This document shows, in pieces, positions 17,080 to 25,887 of a stretch of DNA of 64,000 nt. The first letter of the stretch is position 1. Every line of letters starts with the position of its first letter. The position numbers were made by a program, and so were the translations under genes. This DNA is from Streptomyces sp. NBC_00670 (lineage in GTDB: Bacteria > Actinomycetota > Actinomycetes > Streptomycetales > Streptomycetaceae). The notes beneath the pieces are model-generated. The model ran no database searches. It was given only the letters and a program-made list of their open reading frames with translations, and was not told the DNA's origin. The DNA is taken from the NCBI RefSeq assembly GCF_036226765.1, contig NZ_CP109017.1:4155001-4219000 (forward strand), read 5' to 3'.

Positions 17080-18866
17080 GTCTCCTCGTCGTCGGACTGA
17101 GCCACCGCAGCGCCCCCGTCAGCGTCCTGGAGCGCGCCGCCCTGAACGCGGACGCCCAGGCCAAGCTGGTCCAGGACACGGTCGCCGCCGAACCGGCCAC
17201 CGAGGCCGCGGTGCTCGCCACCTGCAACCGCATAGAGCTCTACGCCGACGTGGACAAGTTCCACGCGGGCGTCGCCGAGCTGTCCACGCTGCTCGCCCAG
17301 CACAGCGGGGTCGGTCTGGACGAGCTCACTCCTTATCTTTATGTGCACTACGAGGACCGCGCCGTCCACCACCTGTTCTCGGTGGCCTGCGGGCTGGACT
17401 CGATGGTCGTGGGCGAGGGCCAGATCCTCGGCCAGATCAAGGACTCCCTCGCCACCGCGCAGGAACTGCACACCGCCGGACGGCTGCTGAACGACCTGTT
17501 CCAGCAGGCGCTGCGGGTCGGCAAGCGCGCCCACTCCGAGACCGGCATCGACCGCGCCGGCCAGTCCCTGGTCACCTTCGGCCTGGAACAGCTCGCCGCC
17601 GGCGCCCCGGTGGAGGGCTGGGCCCGCGGCAAGCGCGCCCTGGTGATCGGCGCCGGCTCCATGTCCTCGCTGGCCGCGGCGACGCTCGCCCGGGCCGGGG
17701 TGGCCGAGGTCGTGATCGCCAACCGCACCCGGGAGCGCGCCGAACGGCTCGCGCGGATCCTCACCGAGGGCGACGACACGGACGTCCTCGCCAGGGCCGT
17801 TGCGATGGAAACGGTGCCCGCCGAGCTGACACGTGCCGACGTCGCGGTGTCCTGTACGGGCGCGACCGGCCTGGTGCTGAGCGCCCAGGAGGTCGCCGCG
17901 GCCGTCGAGGGCCGCGTCCCCGCGCCGCGCGTCACGGCCGGTGCCACCGCTCCCGCGCCCGCCGCCGCGAGCCCCGCGCAGCCCGCCACCGGTGACGAGA
18001 ACTGTCCGCTGGACCTGTCCGCCGTGCGGGGCGCCGCCACCGGTTTCTCCGTCGCGGGCGAGGCCGCCGTCGCCGGTCTGGACGCCGCGGCGCTCGAACA
18101 GCACGCCGCCTGGGTCGACAAGGGCACCGGCACCGCCGACCGCCGCGAGGGCGGCCGCCGTACGCCGGAGCGCACCCCCGAGGACGACGCCGAGCTGATC
18201 GCCGCGCTCGCCGCCACGGCCACCGCCGTCGGCCGCATCCCCGAGCGCCGCGTCCCCGAGCCCGTGGCCGAGATCCCGCGCCCCACCCCCGTGCTGTCGG
18301 TGCTCGACCTCGCGATGCCCCGGGACGTCGACGCGGCCGTGCACCGGCTGCTCGGCGTACGCCTGGTCGACATCGAGTCACTGGCCGACGCCTCCGCCGA
18401 CGCCCCGATGGCGGCCGACGTCGAGCAGGTCCGCCGCATCGTCTCCGACGAGGTCGCGGCGTTCGGCGCCGCCCAGCGGGCCGCGCACATCACCCCGACG
18501 GTCGTCGCGCTGCGTACGATGGCTGCCGACGTGGTCGCGAGCGAGATCGCCCGGCTCGAAGGACGCCTGCCGGACCTCGACGACAAGCAGCGCGGCGAGA
18601 TCACCCAGACCGTGCGGCGCGTCGTCGACAAACTGCTGCACGCCCCGACCGTACGGGTCAAGCAGCTGGCCGCCGAGCCCGGCGGCGCCGGGTACGCGGA
18701 CGCGTTGCGCACCCTGTTCGACCTGGACCCCGAGACGGTCGCCCGGGTCTCCCGGGCGGACGGTGCCGACCGGCCCCCGGTCGGCGCGGTCACCGGCCTC
18801 GCGGCCCCGGGTCCCACGAGCACCATGAAGAACACCGAGAACGCCAGGAACCGAGGGCGAGCATGA
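17076..18866 (+). CDS. hemA: Glutamyl-tRNA reductase
   Basis: The 596-residue enzyme makes glutamate-1-semialdehyde from glutamyl-tRNA(Glu) using NADPH. The catalytic Cys is residue 50 in VLATCNRIELY. GEGQILGQIK follows near residue 110. The NADPH domain reads ALVIGAGSMSSLAAATLARAGV, and the C-terminal dimerisation helices end near residue 560. It is much longer than the usual 410-430 residues. An Ala/Pro/Glu-rich insert of about 130 residues lies between CTGATGLVLS (about residue 265) and VLSVLDLAMPRDVD (about residue 405), inside the NADPH domain. It overlaps rex and hemC by four bases each. Confidence 0.95.
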   Translation: MSLLVVGLSHRSAPVSVLERAALNADAQAKLVQDTVAAEPATEAAVLATCNRIELYADVDKFHAGVAELSTLLAQHSGVGLDELTPYLYVHYEDRAVHHLFSVACGLDSMVVGEGQILGQIKDSLATAQELHTAGRLLNDLFQQALRVGKRAHSETGIDRAGQSLVTFGLEQLAAGAPVEGWARGKRALVIGAGSMSSLAAATLARAGVAEVVIANRTRERAERLARILTEGDDTDVLARAVAMETVPAELTRADVAVSCTGATGLVLSAQEVAAAVEGRVPAPRVTAGATAPAPAAASPAQPATGDENCPLDLSAVRGAATGFSVAGEAAVAGLDAAALEQHAAWVDKGTGTADRREGGRRTPERTPEDDAELIAALAATATAVGRIPERRVPEPVAEIPRPTPVLSVLDLAMPRDVDAAVHRLLGVRLVDIESLADASADAPMAADVEQVRRIVSDEVAAFGAAQRAAHITPTVVALRTMAADVVASEIARLEGRLPDLDDKQRGEITQTVRRVVDKLLHAPTVRVKQLAAEPGGAGYADALRTLFDLDPETVARVSRADGADRPPVGAVTGLAAPGPTSTMKNTENARNRGRA

Positions 18867-19834
18867 CTGAGCAGGCACTGAGGCTGGGGACCAGGCGCAG
18901 CAAGCTGGCCATGGCCCAGTCCGGACAGGTGGCCGATGCCGTCAGCCAGGTGACCGGACGGCCCGTCGAGCTCGTGGAGATCACGACGTACGGCGACACC
19001 TCGCGCGAGCACCTGGCGCAGATCGGCGGCACCGGCGTGTTCGTCGCCGCCCTGCGCGAGGCGCTGGTGCGCGGCGACGTCGACTTCGCCGTCCACTCGC
19101 TCAAGGACCTGCCGACCACGCAGCCCGACGAGCTGACGCTGGCCGCCGTGCCGAAGCGCGAGGACCCGCGGGACGTGCTGATCGCGCGGGACGGGCTTAC
19201 CTTCACCGAGCTGCCGGCCGGCGCCCGCGTCGGCACCGGCTCGCCGCGCCGCATGGCGCAGCTGAACGCGTACGCCCGCAACCACGGCATGCGGATCGAG
19301 ACGGTGCCGATCCGCGGCAACATCGACACCCGGATCGGATACGTCCGCAGCGGTGAGCTGGACGCGGTCGTACTGGCCGCCGCCGGCCTGAACCGGATCG
19401 GCAGGACGTCCGAGGTGACCGACTTCCTGTCGGTCGACACCGTGCTGCCGGCCCCCGGCCAGGGGGCCCTGGCGGTCGAGTGCCGGACGGCGGACAACGC
19501 CGCCGACGCCGCACTCACCCTCGCGCTCGCGGAGCTCGACGACCCGTTCACCCGGGCCGCCGTCACCGCCGAGCGAGCCCTGCTCGGCGCCCTGGAGGCC
19601 GGCTGCAGCGCCCCCGTGGGCGCGCTCGCCGACCTCCAGGCCGACGGGCAGATTGTCAAGGAAATGCGCCTGCGCGGCGTCGTCGGCACGACCGACGGCT
19701 CGACGCTGGTGCAGCTGTCCACCACCGGTTCCGTGCCCGAGACGCACGACCAGGCAATGGCGCTCGGTCGCGAACTCGCCTCCGAGATGCTGGCCAAGGG
19801 CGCGGCCGGTCTGATGGGGGAGCGAGCGCAGTGA
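18863..19834 (+). CDS. hemC: Porphobilinogen deaminase (hydroxymethylbilane synthase)
   Basis: The 323-residue enzyme condenses four porphobilinogens into hydroxymethylbilane. Conserved blocks are LRLGTRRSKLAMAQ, the Asp-containing FAVHSLKDLP, VGTGSPRR and RGNIDTR. The dipyrromethane cofactor is carried by Cys248 in LEAGCSAPVG. The length is typical. It is translationally coupled to hemA upstream (ATGA) and to the hemD fusion downstream (GTGA). Confidence 0.97.
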   Translation: MTEQALRLGTRRSKLAMAQSGQVADAVSQVTGRPVELVEITTYGDTSREHLAQIGGTGVFVAALREALVRGDVDFAVHSLKDLPTTQPDELTLAAVPKREDPRDVLIARDGLTFTELPAGARVGTGSPRRMAQLNAYARNHGMRIETVPIRGNIDTRIGYVRSGELDAVVLAAAGLNRIGRTSEVTDFLSVDTVLPAPGQGALAVECRTADNAADAALTLALAELDDPFTRAAVTAERALLGALEAGCSAPVGALADLQADGQIVKEMRLRGVVGTTDGSTLVQLSTTGSVPETHDQAMALGRELASEMLAKGAAGLMGERAQ

Positions 19835-21558
19835 GCCCCACCAACCTTCCCGCCGGCCACGTATCCGGGCACGTCACCTTCCTGGGTGCCGGACCCGGGG
19901 ATCCGGGGCTGCTGACCCTGCGCGCCGTGGAGGCGCTGGCGCACGCGGACGTCCTCGTCGCCGAGCCGGACGTGCTCGACGTCGTACGCGTGCACGCCCC
20001 GCCGGGCGTCTCCGTACTGCCCGCGGACGCCGCTGCGTGGTCGTCTTCCTCTACGTCTTCTACGTACGCGGGCACGGGCACGCCTCAACTGGCAGTCGTT
20101 GACGATGCGTCAACAACCGCCGTGGTCCCCGCATCCAGGGATGCCGCCAATCTTGTCATGGAGGCCGCGCGGGGCGGCAGGCGGGTCGTGCGTGCGGTGA
20201 CCGGGGACCCCGGGCTCGACACGTGCGCCGCCGAGGAGATGCTGGCCTGCGCCGCCGCGGGCGTCACCTTCGAGGTGGTGCCCGGCATCGCGACCGCCGT
20301 CGGCGTGCCCGCGTACGCCGGGGTGCCGCTGCGGGACGCCGAGGGCACGGACGTCCGGTTCGTGGACGCCCGTACCGCCTCCGACCGCTGCTGGAGCGAG
20401 GTCGGCGCCTCCGACTGCACGGTCGTCGTCTCCACCACGCTGGACTCGGTGGCCGTCGCCGCGGGCGAACTGGTGACCGGGGGGCGCAAGCCGGACACCC
20501 CGCTGACCGTGACGGTCGCCGGGACGACGACCCGTCAGCGCACCTGGGCCGCCACGCTCGGCACGATCGCGCAGACGCTGAAGCAGGCCAAGGTGCTGCC
20601 CTCGCCGGAGGGCGGCCGCCCGGTGATAGCCGTCGTGGGCGAGCGCTCCGCCGCCGCCCAGCGCGAGCGGCTGTCCTGGTTCGAGTCCAAGCCGCTGTTC
20701 GGCTGGAAGGTGCTCGTGCCGCGCACCAAGGAGCAGGCGGCCTCGCTCTCCGACCAGCTGCGCTCGTACGGCGCCGTGCCGCACGAGGTCCCGACGATCG
20801 CCGTCGAACCGCCGCGCACGCCCCAGCAGATGGAGCGCGCGGTCAAGGGCCTGGTCACCGGCCGCTACGAGTGGATCGCGTTCACCTCGGTCAACGCGGT
20901 CAAGGCGGTCCGGGAGAAGTTCGAGGAGTACGGCCTGGACGCGCGCGCCTTCGCGGGCATCAAGGTCGCCGCGGTCGGCGAGCAGACCGCCAATGCGCTG
21001 ATCGCCTTCGGCGTCAAGCCGGATCTGGTGCCGAGCGGCGAGCAGTCGGCGGCGGGTCTGCTGGAGGACTGGCCGCCGTACGACCCGGTGTTCGACCCGA
21101 TCGACAGGGTCTTCCTGCCGCGTGCCGACATCGCCACGGAGACGCTGGTGGCCGGCCTGATCGAGCTGGGCTGGGAGGTCGACGACGTCACCGCCTACCG
21201 CACGGTGCGCGCCTCGCCGCCGCCGGCGGAGACGCGTGAGGCGATCAAGGGCGGCGGCTTCGACGCGGTCCTGTTCACGTCGTCCTCGACGGTCCGGAAC
21301 CTGGTCGGCATCGCCGGCAAGCCGCACAACGTCACGGTCATCGCCTGCATCGGCCCGGCGACGGCGAAGACGGCGGAGGAGCACGGGCTGCGGGTGGACG
21401 TCATGTCCCCCGAGCCGTCCGTGCAGAAGCTGGCGGAGGCGCTGGCGGACTTCGGCGCCCGCCGCCGCCGTGCGGCGCTGGAGGCGGGCGACCCGGTCAC
21501 CCGCCCGAGCGAACGCCGCCCCGGTTCGCGGCGGAGGCGGTCGACGACCACGACGTAA
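19831..21558 (+). CDS. hemD: Fused SUMT-like domain and uroporphyrinogen-III synthase
   Basis: The 575-residue protein has two parts. Residues about 10-260 form a tetrapyrrole methylase fold (VTFLGAGPGDPGLLTLRAVE), but an 18-residue Ser/Thr-rich insert and the altered block VTGDPGLDTCAAEEM, in place of the usual GGDPFVFGRGGEE, suggest a weak or lost methyltransferase. Residues about 285-550 are HemD (LFGWKVLVPRTKEQAASLSDQL, WIAFTSVNAV, DAVLFTSSSTVRNLVG), which cyclises hydroxymethylbilane to uroporphyrinogen III. The GTG start overlaps the hemC stop. It ends the rex-hemACD operon before a terminator. Confidence 0.9.
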   Translation: MSPTNLPAGHVSGHVTFLGAGPGDPGLLTLRAVEALAHADVLVAEPDVLDVVRVHAPPGVSVLPADAAAWSSSSTSSTYAGTGTPQLAVVDDASTTAVVPASRDAANLVMEAARGGRRVVRAVTGDPGLDTCAAEEMLACAAAGVTFEVVPGIATAVGVPAYAGVPLRDAEGTDVRFVDARTASDRCWSEVGASDCTVVVSTTLDSVAVAAGELVTGGRKPDTPLTVTVAGTTTRQRTWAATLGTIAQTLKQAKVLPSPEGGRPVIAVVGERSAAAQRERLSWFESKPLFGWKVLVPRTKEQAASLSDQLRSYGAVPHEVPTIAVEPPRTPQQMERAVKGLVTGRYEWIAFTSVNAVKAVREKFEEYGLDARAFAGIKVAAVGEQTANALIAFGVKPDLVPSGEQSAAGLLEDWPPYDPVFDPIDRVFLPRADIATETLVAGLIELGWEVDDVTAYRTVRASPPPAETREAIKGGGFDAVLFTSSSTVRNLVGIAGKPHNVTVIACIGPATAKTAEEHGLRVDVMSPEPSVQKLAEALADFGARRRRAALEAGDPVTRPSERRPGSRRRRSTTTT

Positions 21559-21578
21559 CGGTTCGCTGTCCTGCTTAC

Positions 21579-21623
21579 GGCTGTGCCCCCGTACCCGGGT
21601 TCGTCCGGGTGCGGGGCACAGCC
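21579..21623. terminator. Terminator after the heme operon
   Basis: The arms 21579-21598 and 21605-21623 pair over about 19 bp with one bulge (ggctgtgccccc... against ...ggggcacagcc). The hairpin lies between the convergent hemD and NmrA-like genes and could act in both directions. Confidence 0.85.
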
Positions 21624-21636
21624 GTGTCGGCAGGGC

Positions 21637-22476
21637 TCAGCGGAACGCGGCCACGTTGCGGGCGGCCCAGTCCGCGAAGGTGTGCGGGGCGCGGCCCAGT
21701 ACCCGTTCGACGTCCGGGCTGACCTCCACCTCCGCCGGGCTCGGGGAGCCGAGGATGTCCAGCGTGTCGTCGGCGAGCTCCGGCGGCATGGCCTGCGACA
21801 TGGCGGCCTTGGCCTCGGCGCGGGTGAGCTCCTGGAAGTGGACGGGTGAGCCCAACGCGGCGGCGAGGGCCGCGGTCTGCTCGCGCGGAGTGATCACCTC
21901 CGGGCCGGTCAGCGCGTAGGCGCGGCCGGTGTGCCGGTCCTCCAGCAGGCAGGCCGCCGCGACCGCGGCGATGTCCGCCGGGTCGATGACGGGCACCCCG
22001 ACGTCACCGAAGGGCGCGGCGACGAGCTGCCGGGTGCGGACGGATTCCGCCCACCACAGGGCGTTGGAGGCGAAGCCGCCCGGCCGCAGGACGGCCCACT
22101 CCAGGCCGGACTCGCACAGGGTGTCCTCCAGCGCGCGCATCGCGACCCGGGTGGTGCCGAAGGGCCTGGTCACCACCCCGAGCGTGGAGAGCAGGACGAT
22201 ACGGCGCACCCCGTGGGCCGCGGCTTCGGCGATGAGGTCGGCGGGGTTGGCCCCCGTCGCGTGCAGATCGCCGGAGAGCAGGAGGAACAGCGACTTCGCG
22301 CCGGTCAGCGCGGGCCCGAGCCCGGCCGGCTCGGCGAGGTCGGCCACCATGTGGCGGACGCCGTCCGGCACCGCCGCCGGGTGCCGTGAGACCGCCGTCA
22401 CCTGCGCGCCCGCCTCGGCGAGCGCGCGCGTCAACGGCCGTCCGATGTTTCCGGTGGCTCCGGTCACCACGATCAT
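21637..22476 (-). CDS. NmrA-like NAD(P)-binding (atypical SDR) protein
   Basis: The 279-residue protein starts MIVVTGATGNIGRPLTRAL, a GxxGxxG Rossmann motif. It continues with VTAVSRHP, VADLAEPAGLGPALTGAKSLFLLL and WAVLRPGGFASNALWW, typical of the NmrA/HSCARG or quinone-reductase-2-like group. It has no Y-x-x-x-K active site, which is normal for this group. It probably binds NADPH as an oxidoreductase or a redox sensor. It is divergent from an HxlR regulator 95 bp away, a common pairing that suggests control by that regulator. Confidence 0.85.
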   Translation of the reverse strand: MIVVTGATGNIGRPLTRALAEAGAQVTAVSRHPAAVPDGVRHMVADLAEPAGLGPALTGAKSLFLLLSGDLHATGANPADLIAEAAAHGVRRIVLLSTLGVVTRPFGTTRVAMRALEDTLCESGLEWAVLRPGGFASNALWWAESVRTRQLVAAPFGDVGVPVIDPADIAAVAAACLLEDRHTGRAYALTGPEVITPREQTAALAAALGSPVHFQELTRAEAKAAMSQAMPPELADDTLDILGSPSPAEVEVSPDVERVLGRAPHTFADWAARNVAAFR

Positions 22477-22530
22477 GTTCAGCTCCTTGTGGTCGTGTGT
22501 GAGGTGTCCTCCGGACGCTAGAAGTGCAGG

Positions 22531-22545
22531 CTTACTTTTTGTAAG
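22531..22545. promoter_or_regulatory. Candidate HxlR operator
   Basis: The inverted repeat CTTAC-TTTTT-GTAAG lies in the 95-bp gap between the NmrA-like and HxlR genes, in an otherwise GC-rich stretch. A second half site (ggtaagc) occurs at 22558-22564. HxlR proteins bind inverted repeats in such divergent gaps. Confidence 0.6.
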
Positions 22546-22571
22546 GGCATACCTGGAGGTAAGCTCATGAC

Positions 22572-22946
22572 ATGGCGGAAGGCGTGCAGGACAGACAGGC
22601 CGGGACCGGCAGGCGCTATGACGTGTTTCACACCGACTGCCTCGCGCGGGACATGGTCGACCACGTGACCAGCAGATGGGGCGTCTGGGTGCTGATCTCC
22701 CTGCGGAACACCGACCTCCGCTTCTACGAGCTGCGCGAGAGCATCCAGGGCATCAGCGAGAAGATGCTCGCCCAGACCCTGCGCACGCTCGTCCAGGACG
22801 GACTGGTCTGGCGCAAGGTCGAGCCGACGACGCCACCCCAAGTGACGTACGGGCTGACGGAGTTCGGCCGCGAGGTCGGCGAGCCGCTGACCGAACTGTT
22901 CGACCGGATCACCAACCGGCTGTCCCGCGAGGGGCCACGTCCCTGA
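22572..22946 (+). CDS. HxlR family winged-helix regulator
   Basis: The 124-residue protein begins with a short basic lead and has the HxlR cysteine in FHTDCLARDMVDHV near residue 24. It continues with RWGVWVLISLRNTDLRFYELRESIQGISEKMLAQTLRTLVQDGLVWRK, a typical HxlR winged helix, and TYGLTEFGREVGEPL. Family members sense aldehydes, quinones or disulfide stress through that Cys. The start is set by GGAGGT at 22555-22560. It probably represses itself and the divergent NmrA-like gene. Confidence 0.9.
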   Translation: MAEGVQDRQAGTGRRYDVFHTDCLARDMVDHVTSRWGVWVLISLRNTDLRFYELRESIQGISEKMLAQTLRTLVQDGLVWRKVEPTTPPQVTYGLTEFGREVGEPLTELFDRITNRLSREGPRP

Positions 22947-23108
22947 TACCTGTCCCCCTGGGGAGCTACGCGCAGGTGTCCACGGTGGGGTGACGATTCC
23001 GACGGCGGAAATCCATAGCGTTCAGTCATGGCCGCAGGGACTGGGCCGAGGGCCTGGTGAACGGGTCCACCGTTCGCTGATCGCTTCCTTGTCCGTCTGG
23101 AGGACCCC

Positions 23109-24074
23109 ATGAACCGCATGCTCAAGGCCACCGCCGTCGCCACCCTCTGCTGCACCGCCGCCGCCGGTCTCGGGTACATCGGCGTGGCACAGGCCAAGGG
23201 GGACGGTGGGCTGGGTGTGCGGGACGCGGCGAGTGCGGCGTGGACGACGCGCACGGTTCACGCCGCCGACCGTGCGGACGCCTTCGTCGGCGAGAAGAAG
23301 ATCAACGTCGGCGGTCACGCGGTGAACGTCTCCTGCGAGGGCCGGCAGTCGCGCCGGGGCCCGGTGGTGGTGTTGGTGGCGGGCCTTGGGGACGGTCTGG
23401 ACAAGATGGCCGACCTGCAGAAGACCCTGAGCAAGAAGAACCGGGTCTGCTCCTACGACCGCCTGGGCGAGGGCAAGAGTGACAAGCCGGAGGGCCCGCA
23501 GAGCATGGCGGACACGGGGCGGGTGTTGACCGGGGTGATCAACAGGGTCGCGGGTGACTCCCCGGTGGTACTGGCGGGCCACTCGCTGGGTGGTCTGATC
23601 GCCGCGCGGTATGCGCCCGATCACCGGGACAAGGTCAAGGGCCTGGTGCTGCTGGATGCGACGTCGTCGACGACGTCGGCGGATGTGACCCGGGCGATCC
23701 CGGAGTCGGCCACGGGTGACGCGGGTGATCTGCGGGCGCAGACGGTCGCGGTGATGCAGGGGCAGAACCCGGAGAACCTGGTCGTGCCGGACGGCCGGGT
23801 GCGCTCGGCGGGCTGGATCCCGACGCAGGTCATCCGGCACGGGCAGCCGTACCTGTCGGAGTTCCCGACGTACGGCCCGCAGTTGGAGGCGGACTGGACG
23901 AAGGGCCAGTACGCGTGGGCGGCGGTCTCCGGCCGCGCGACGGTCCACAAGGCGGAGGGCAGCGGTCACTACATCTACGTCGACCGCAAGGACATTGCCG
24001 TCAAGTCCATCCAGCGGGTCGCCGCGCAGGTCACACAGCGGAACGGCGGCTGGTGGGGCCACGCGGGCCGCTGA
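23109..24074 (+). CDS. Secreted alpha/beta hydrolase
   Basis: The 321-residue protein has a Sec signal peptide (MNRMLKATAVATLCCTAAAGLGYIGVAQAK, with a likely cut after AQA). The hydrolase fold has an oxyanion strand VVVLVAGLGDGLDK, a YDRLGEGKSD loop, and the nucleophile elbow GHSLGG with the catalytic Ser near residue 158. The acid lies in LVLLDATSS or later, and the His is in EGSGHYIY near residue 287. It may be an extracellular esterase or lipase. GGAGG precedes the start. Four Cys occur, of which two (SCEG, VCSY) could form a disulfide. Confidence 0.88.
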   Translation: MNRMLKATAVATLCCTAAAGLGYIGVAQAKGDGGLGVRDAASAAWTTRTVHAADRADAFVGEKKINVGGHAVNVSCEGRQSRRGPVVVLVAGLGDGLDKMADLQKTLSKKNRVCSYDRLGEGKSDKPEGPQSMADTGRVLTGVINRVAGDSPVVLAGHSLGGLIAARYAPDHRDKVKGLVLLDATSSTTSADVTRAIPESATGDAGDLRAQTVAVMQGQNPENLVVPDGRVRSAGWIPTQVIRHGQPYLSEFPTYGPQLEADWTKGQYAWAAVSGRATVHKAEGSGHYIYVDRKDIAVKSIQRVAAQVTQRNGGWWGHAGR

Positions 24075-24446
24075 CGGGGGGAGACGTCGGCGGGGGTATC
24101 GGACTGACCCGCGCCACCTCTGGCACCGGCCGGACGCCTTCGCCCCGCGCGGTGACGAACCCCGGCGTGGACCCCGGTTCACCGGAGCCCGGAAACGCGG
24201 GACCCGGTGGTGTGGTGGGTGGAGGGGTGGGTGGTCAAGGAGTAAAGAAGCGGGGGAAAGAACCCTTCCCACCTGCCAAACCTGCTGTATGTCACTCGGG
24301 TGGGTGAAAGCGGCTGGTGTGGCTGGCGTGGGGGGTGTGGGGGCGGGCAGTCTCGGGCCTGACCATCCGGCCGACATATGTCGGCCCCCGCTGGGACTGC
24401 CATCCCGGGGCGAGGGCCTGACCAAGCAGGAAGGAGTCTCTTCCCT
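24075..24446 (+). promoter_or_regulatory. Gene-free region with an 18-bp palindrome
   Basis: This 372-bp gap holds no gene that I can support. It has a G-rich stretch (about 24205-24350) and a perfect 18-bp palindrome, ggccgacatatgtcggcc, at 24369-24386, located 60 bp upstream of the DNA-binding protein gene. The palindrome is a good operator candidate, possibly for that protein itself. Confidence 0.55.
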
Positions 24447-25367
24447 ATGGCTGTTGAAAAGCCTATCTCTGCCCTACGCTCACCGACCCGAGTTCGGCGA
24501 ACCGCCACCCACTCCGGTGTCACGCACATCCGCGAGTACCAGCGCGACCGGTACACGATCATCGGCAACCATCTCGCCCAGCACCGCGAGTTGTCCGCGC
24601 TCGCGATCGGGCTCGCCACGTACATCCTGTCGCTGCCCGACGGCACCCCCGTCGACATCCGTACGCTCGCCGACCGGTTCCCCGAGAGCCGCGACCGTAT
24701 CGCCTTCGCCCTGCGGGAGTTGGAGACCCACGGCTACCTGCGGCGGGTACGGGAACGTACGCCGGGCGGCAGGGTGGTCACGCGCACGTATGCCTTCAAC
24801 GCCCCGGCCGCCACGCGGGCCAGGGAGGAGCGGCAGGACGCGGCACCGCCGCCACCGGCCCCCACCCCGCCCGAGCCGGAGCCTGGGCCTGGGCCGGGGC
24901 CAGAGTTCTCTGGGCCCGAGGACGCCCCGGTCGTCCCGACCGCTTCGCCCGTCGAACCGCCCCGCCGCGGCGAGCGGCACGGCGAGGCCGTCACGCTCCT
25001 CGCGCGGCTGCGCCGGATCGACGACCGGCTCGTCCTGTCCCTCCGGGACGTGGACCGGCTCGCGGACGCGGCCATGCCCTGGCTCGACTGCGGGCTCAGC
25101 GCCACGGCCGTGCTCCGCACCCTCACCGCGAACCTGCCGACGGACATCAGAAACCCCGCCGCCCTGATCGCCCACCGCCTCCACGAACTGCTCCCACCGG
25201 CACTCCCACCCCGCGCGCCCGTAACCCGCGAGGAACCCCCGCCCCGCCCCCACCCCTTCCAGGACTGCCCCGGCTGCGACCGCGTCTTCCGCGCGCCCCG
25301 GCCGGGCCGCTGCGGCGACTGCCGCTTCGAGGAGAAGGGGACGGACGATGCCATTTGTGCGGCGTGA
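24447..25367 (+). CDS. Winged-helix DNA-binding protein with a C-terminal cysteine-rich knuckle
   Basis: The 306-residue protein has an N-terminal winged helix (DRYTIIGNHLAQHRELSALAIGLATYILS, IRTLADRFPESRDRIAFALRELETHGYLRRVRERT) resembling plasmid replication-initiator or GntR-like wings. A Pro-rich linker of about 50 residues follows (residues 130-175). Then comes a helical domain (LRRIDDRLVLSLRDVDRLADAAMPWL) and a Cys4 motif, CPGCDRVF...CGDC, near residue 272. The ATG follows AGGAAGGAG. Such proteins are common in Streptomyces but unstudied. It could be a regulator that binds the 24369 palindrome. Confidence 0.75.
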   Translation: MAVEKPISALRSPTRVRRTATHSGVTHIREYQRDRYTIIGNHLAQHRELSALAIGLATYILSLPDGTPVDIRTLADRFPESRDRIAFALRELETHGYLRRVRERTPGGRVVTRTYAFNAPAATRAREERQDAAPPPPAPTPPEPEPGPGPGPEFSGPEDAPVVPTASPVEPPRRGERHGEAVTLLARLRRIDDRLVLSLRDVDRLADAAMPWLDCGLSATAVLRTLTANLPTDIRNPAALIAHRLHELLPPALPPRAPVTREEPPPRPHPFQDCPGCDRVFRAPRPGRCGDCRFEEKGTDDAICAA

Positions 25368-25438
25368 GGCGGCGTGAGCCTCGCCCAGACGGGCCTTCGA
25401 CCCGACGCCGCCGGTTGGTGAAGGCGGGCGCCGGGCCG

Positions 25439-25837
25439 TCAGGCCGGGGTGTCCGCCGTCAGGATGGTGTTCAGGGATGCCACCACGGACGGGATCTCGC
25501 GTTGGAAGGCTGCCGTGTCCAGGCCCTCGTCGGCGACGACGGCGAGGAGGGCGCGGGTGCCGACGGCGGTGACGATGACGTGGCCGGTGCTGCACTGGGC
25601 GGTCATCTGGCGCAGGGTGCCGGCGGCGCCCTGGTCGGCCAGGCGGTGGCCGAGGGAGAGCGTGGCCGCGGCGAGGGCGGCCATCGACTCGGGGTGCGTC
25701 TTGGCGGCGTCGGTGGCGACGACCAGGCCGTCCACCGTCGCCAGGGTGCTCTCGGACACGCCCATCACCTTGTCCCGCAGGGAGACGAGGAGGTCGTTCA
25801 CCGGGTCGTTCGCCGGGTTGGTCACGCGGTCGCTCAT
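25439..25837 (-). CDS. Roadblock/LC7 domain protein
   Basis: The 132-residue protein, NDLLVSLRDKVMGVSESTLATVDGLVVATDAAKTHPESMAALAAATLSLG and onward, matches the Roadblock/LC7 fold, with the beta-strand turn VDGLVVA and the long helix after it. In bacteria these proteins regulate small GTPases (MglB, CvnB). The ATG at 25837 is chosen because it gives the family N-terminus; the frame upstream is antisense to nothing recognisable. It is the last gene of a three-gene minus-strand unit with 50 bp before it. No GTPase gene is present nearby. Confidence 0.85.
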   Translation of the reverse strand: MSDRVTNPANDPVNDLLVSLRDKVMGVSESTLATVDGLVVATDAAKTHPESMAALAAATLSLGHRLADQGAAGTLRQMTAQCSTGHVIVTAVGTRALLAVVADEGLDTAAFQREIPSVVASLNTILTADTPA

Positions 25838-25887
25838 GGTGGGTCGCTTCTTCCTGTTGCGCGCGGGCTGCGGCGGAGGAGGGCAGG

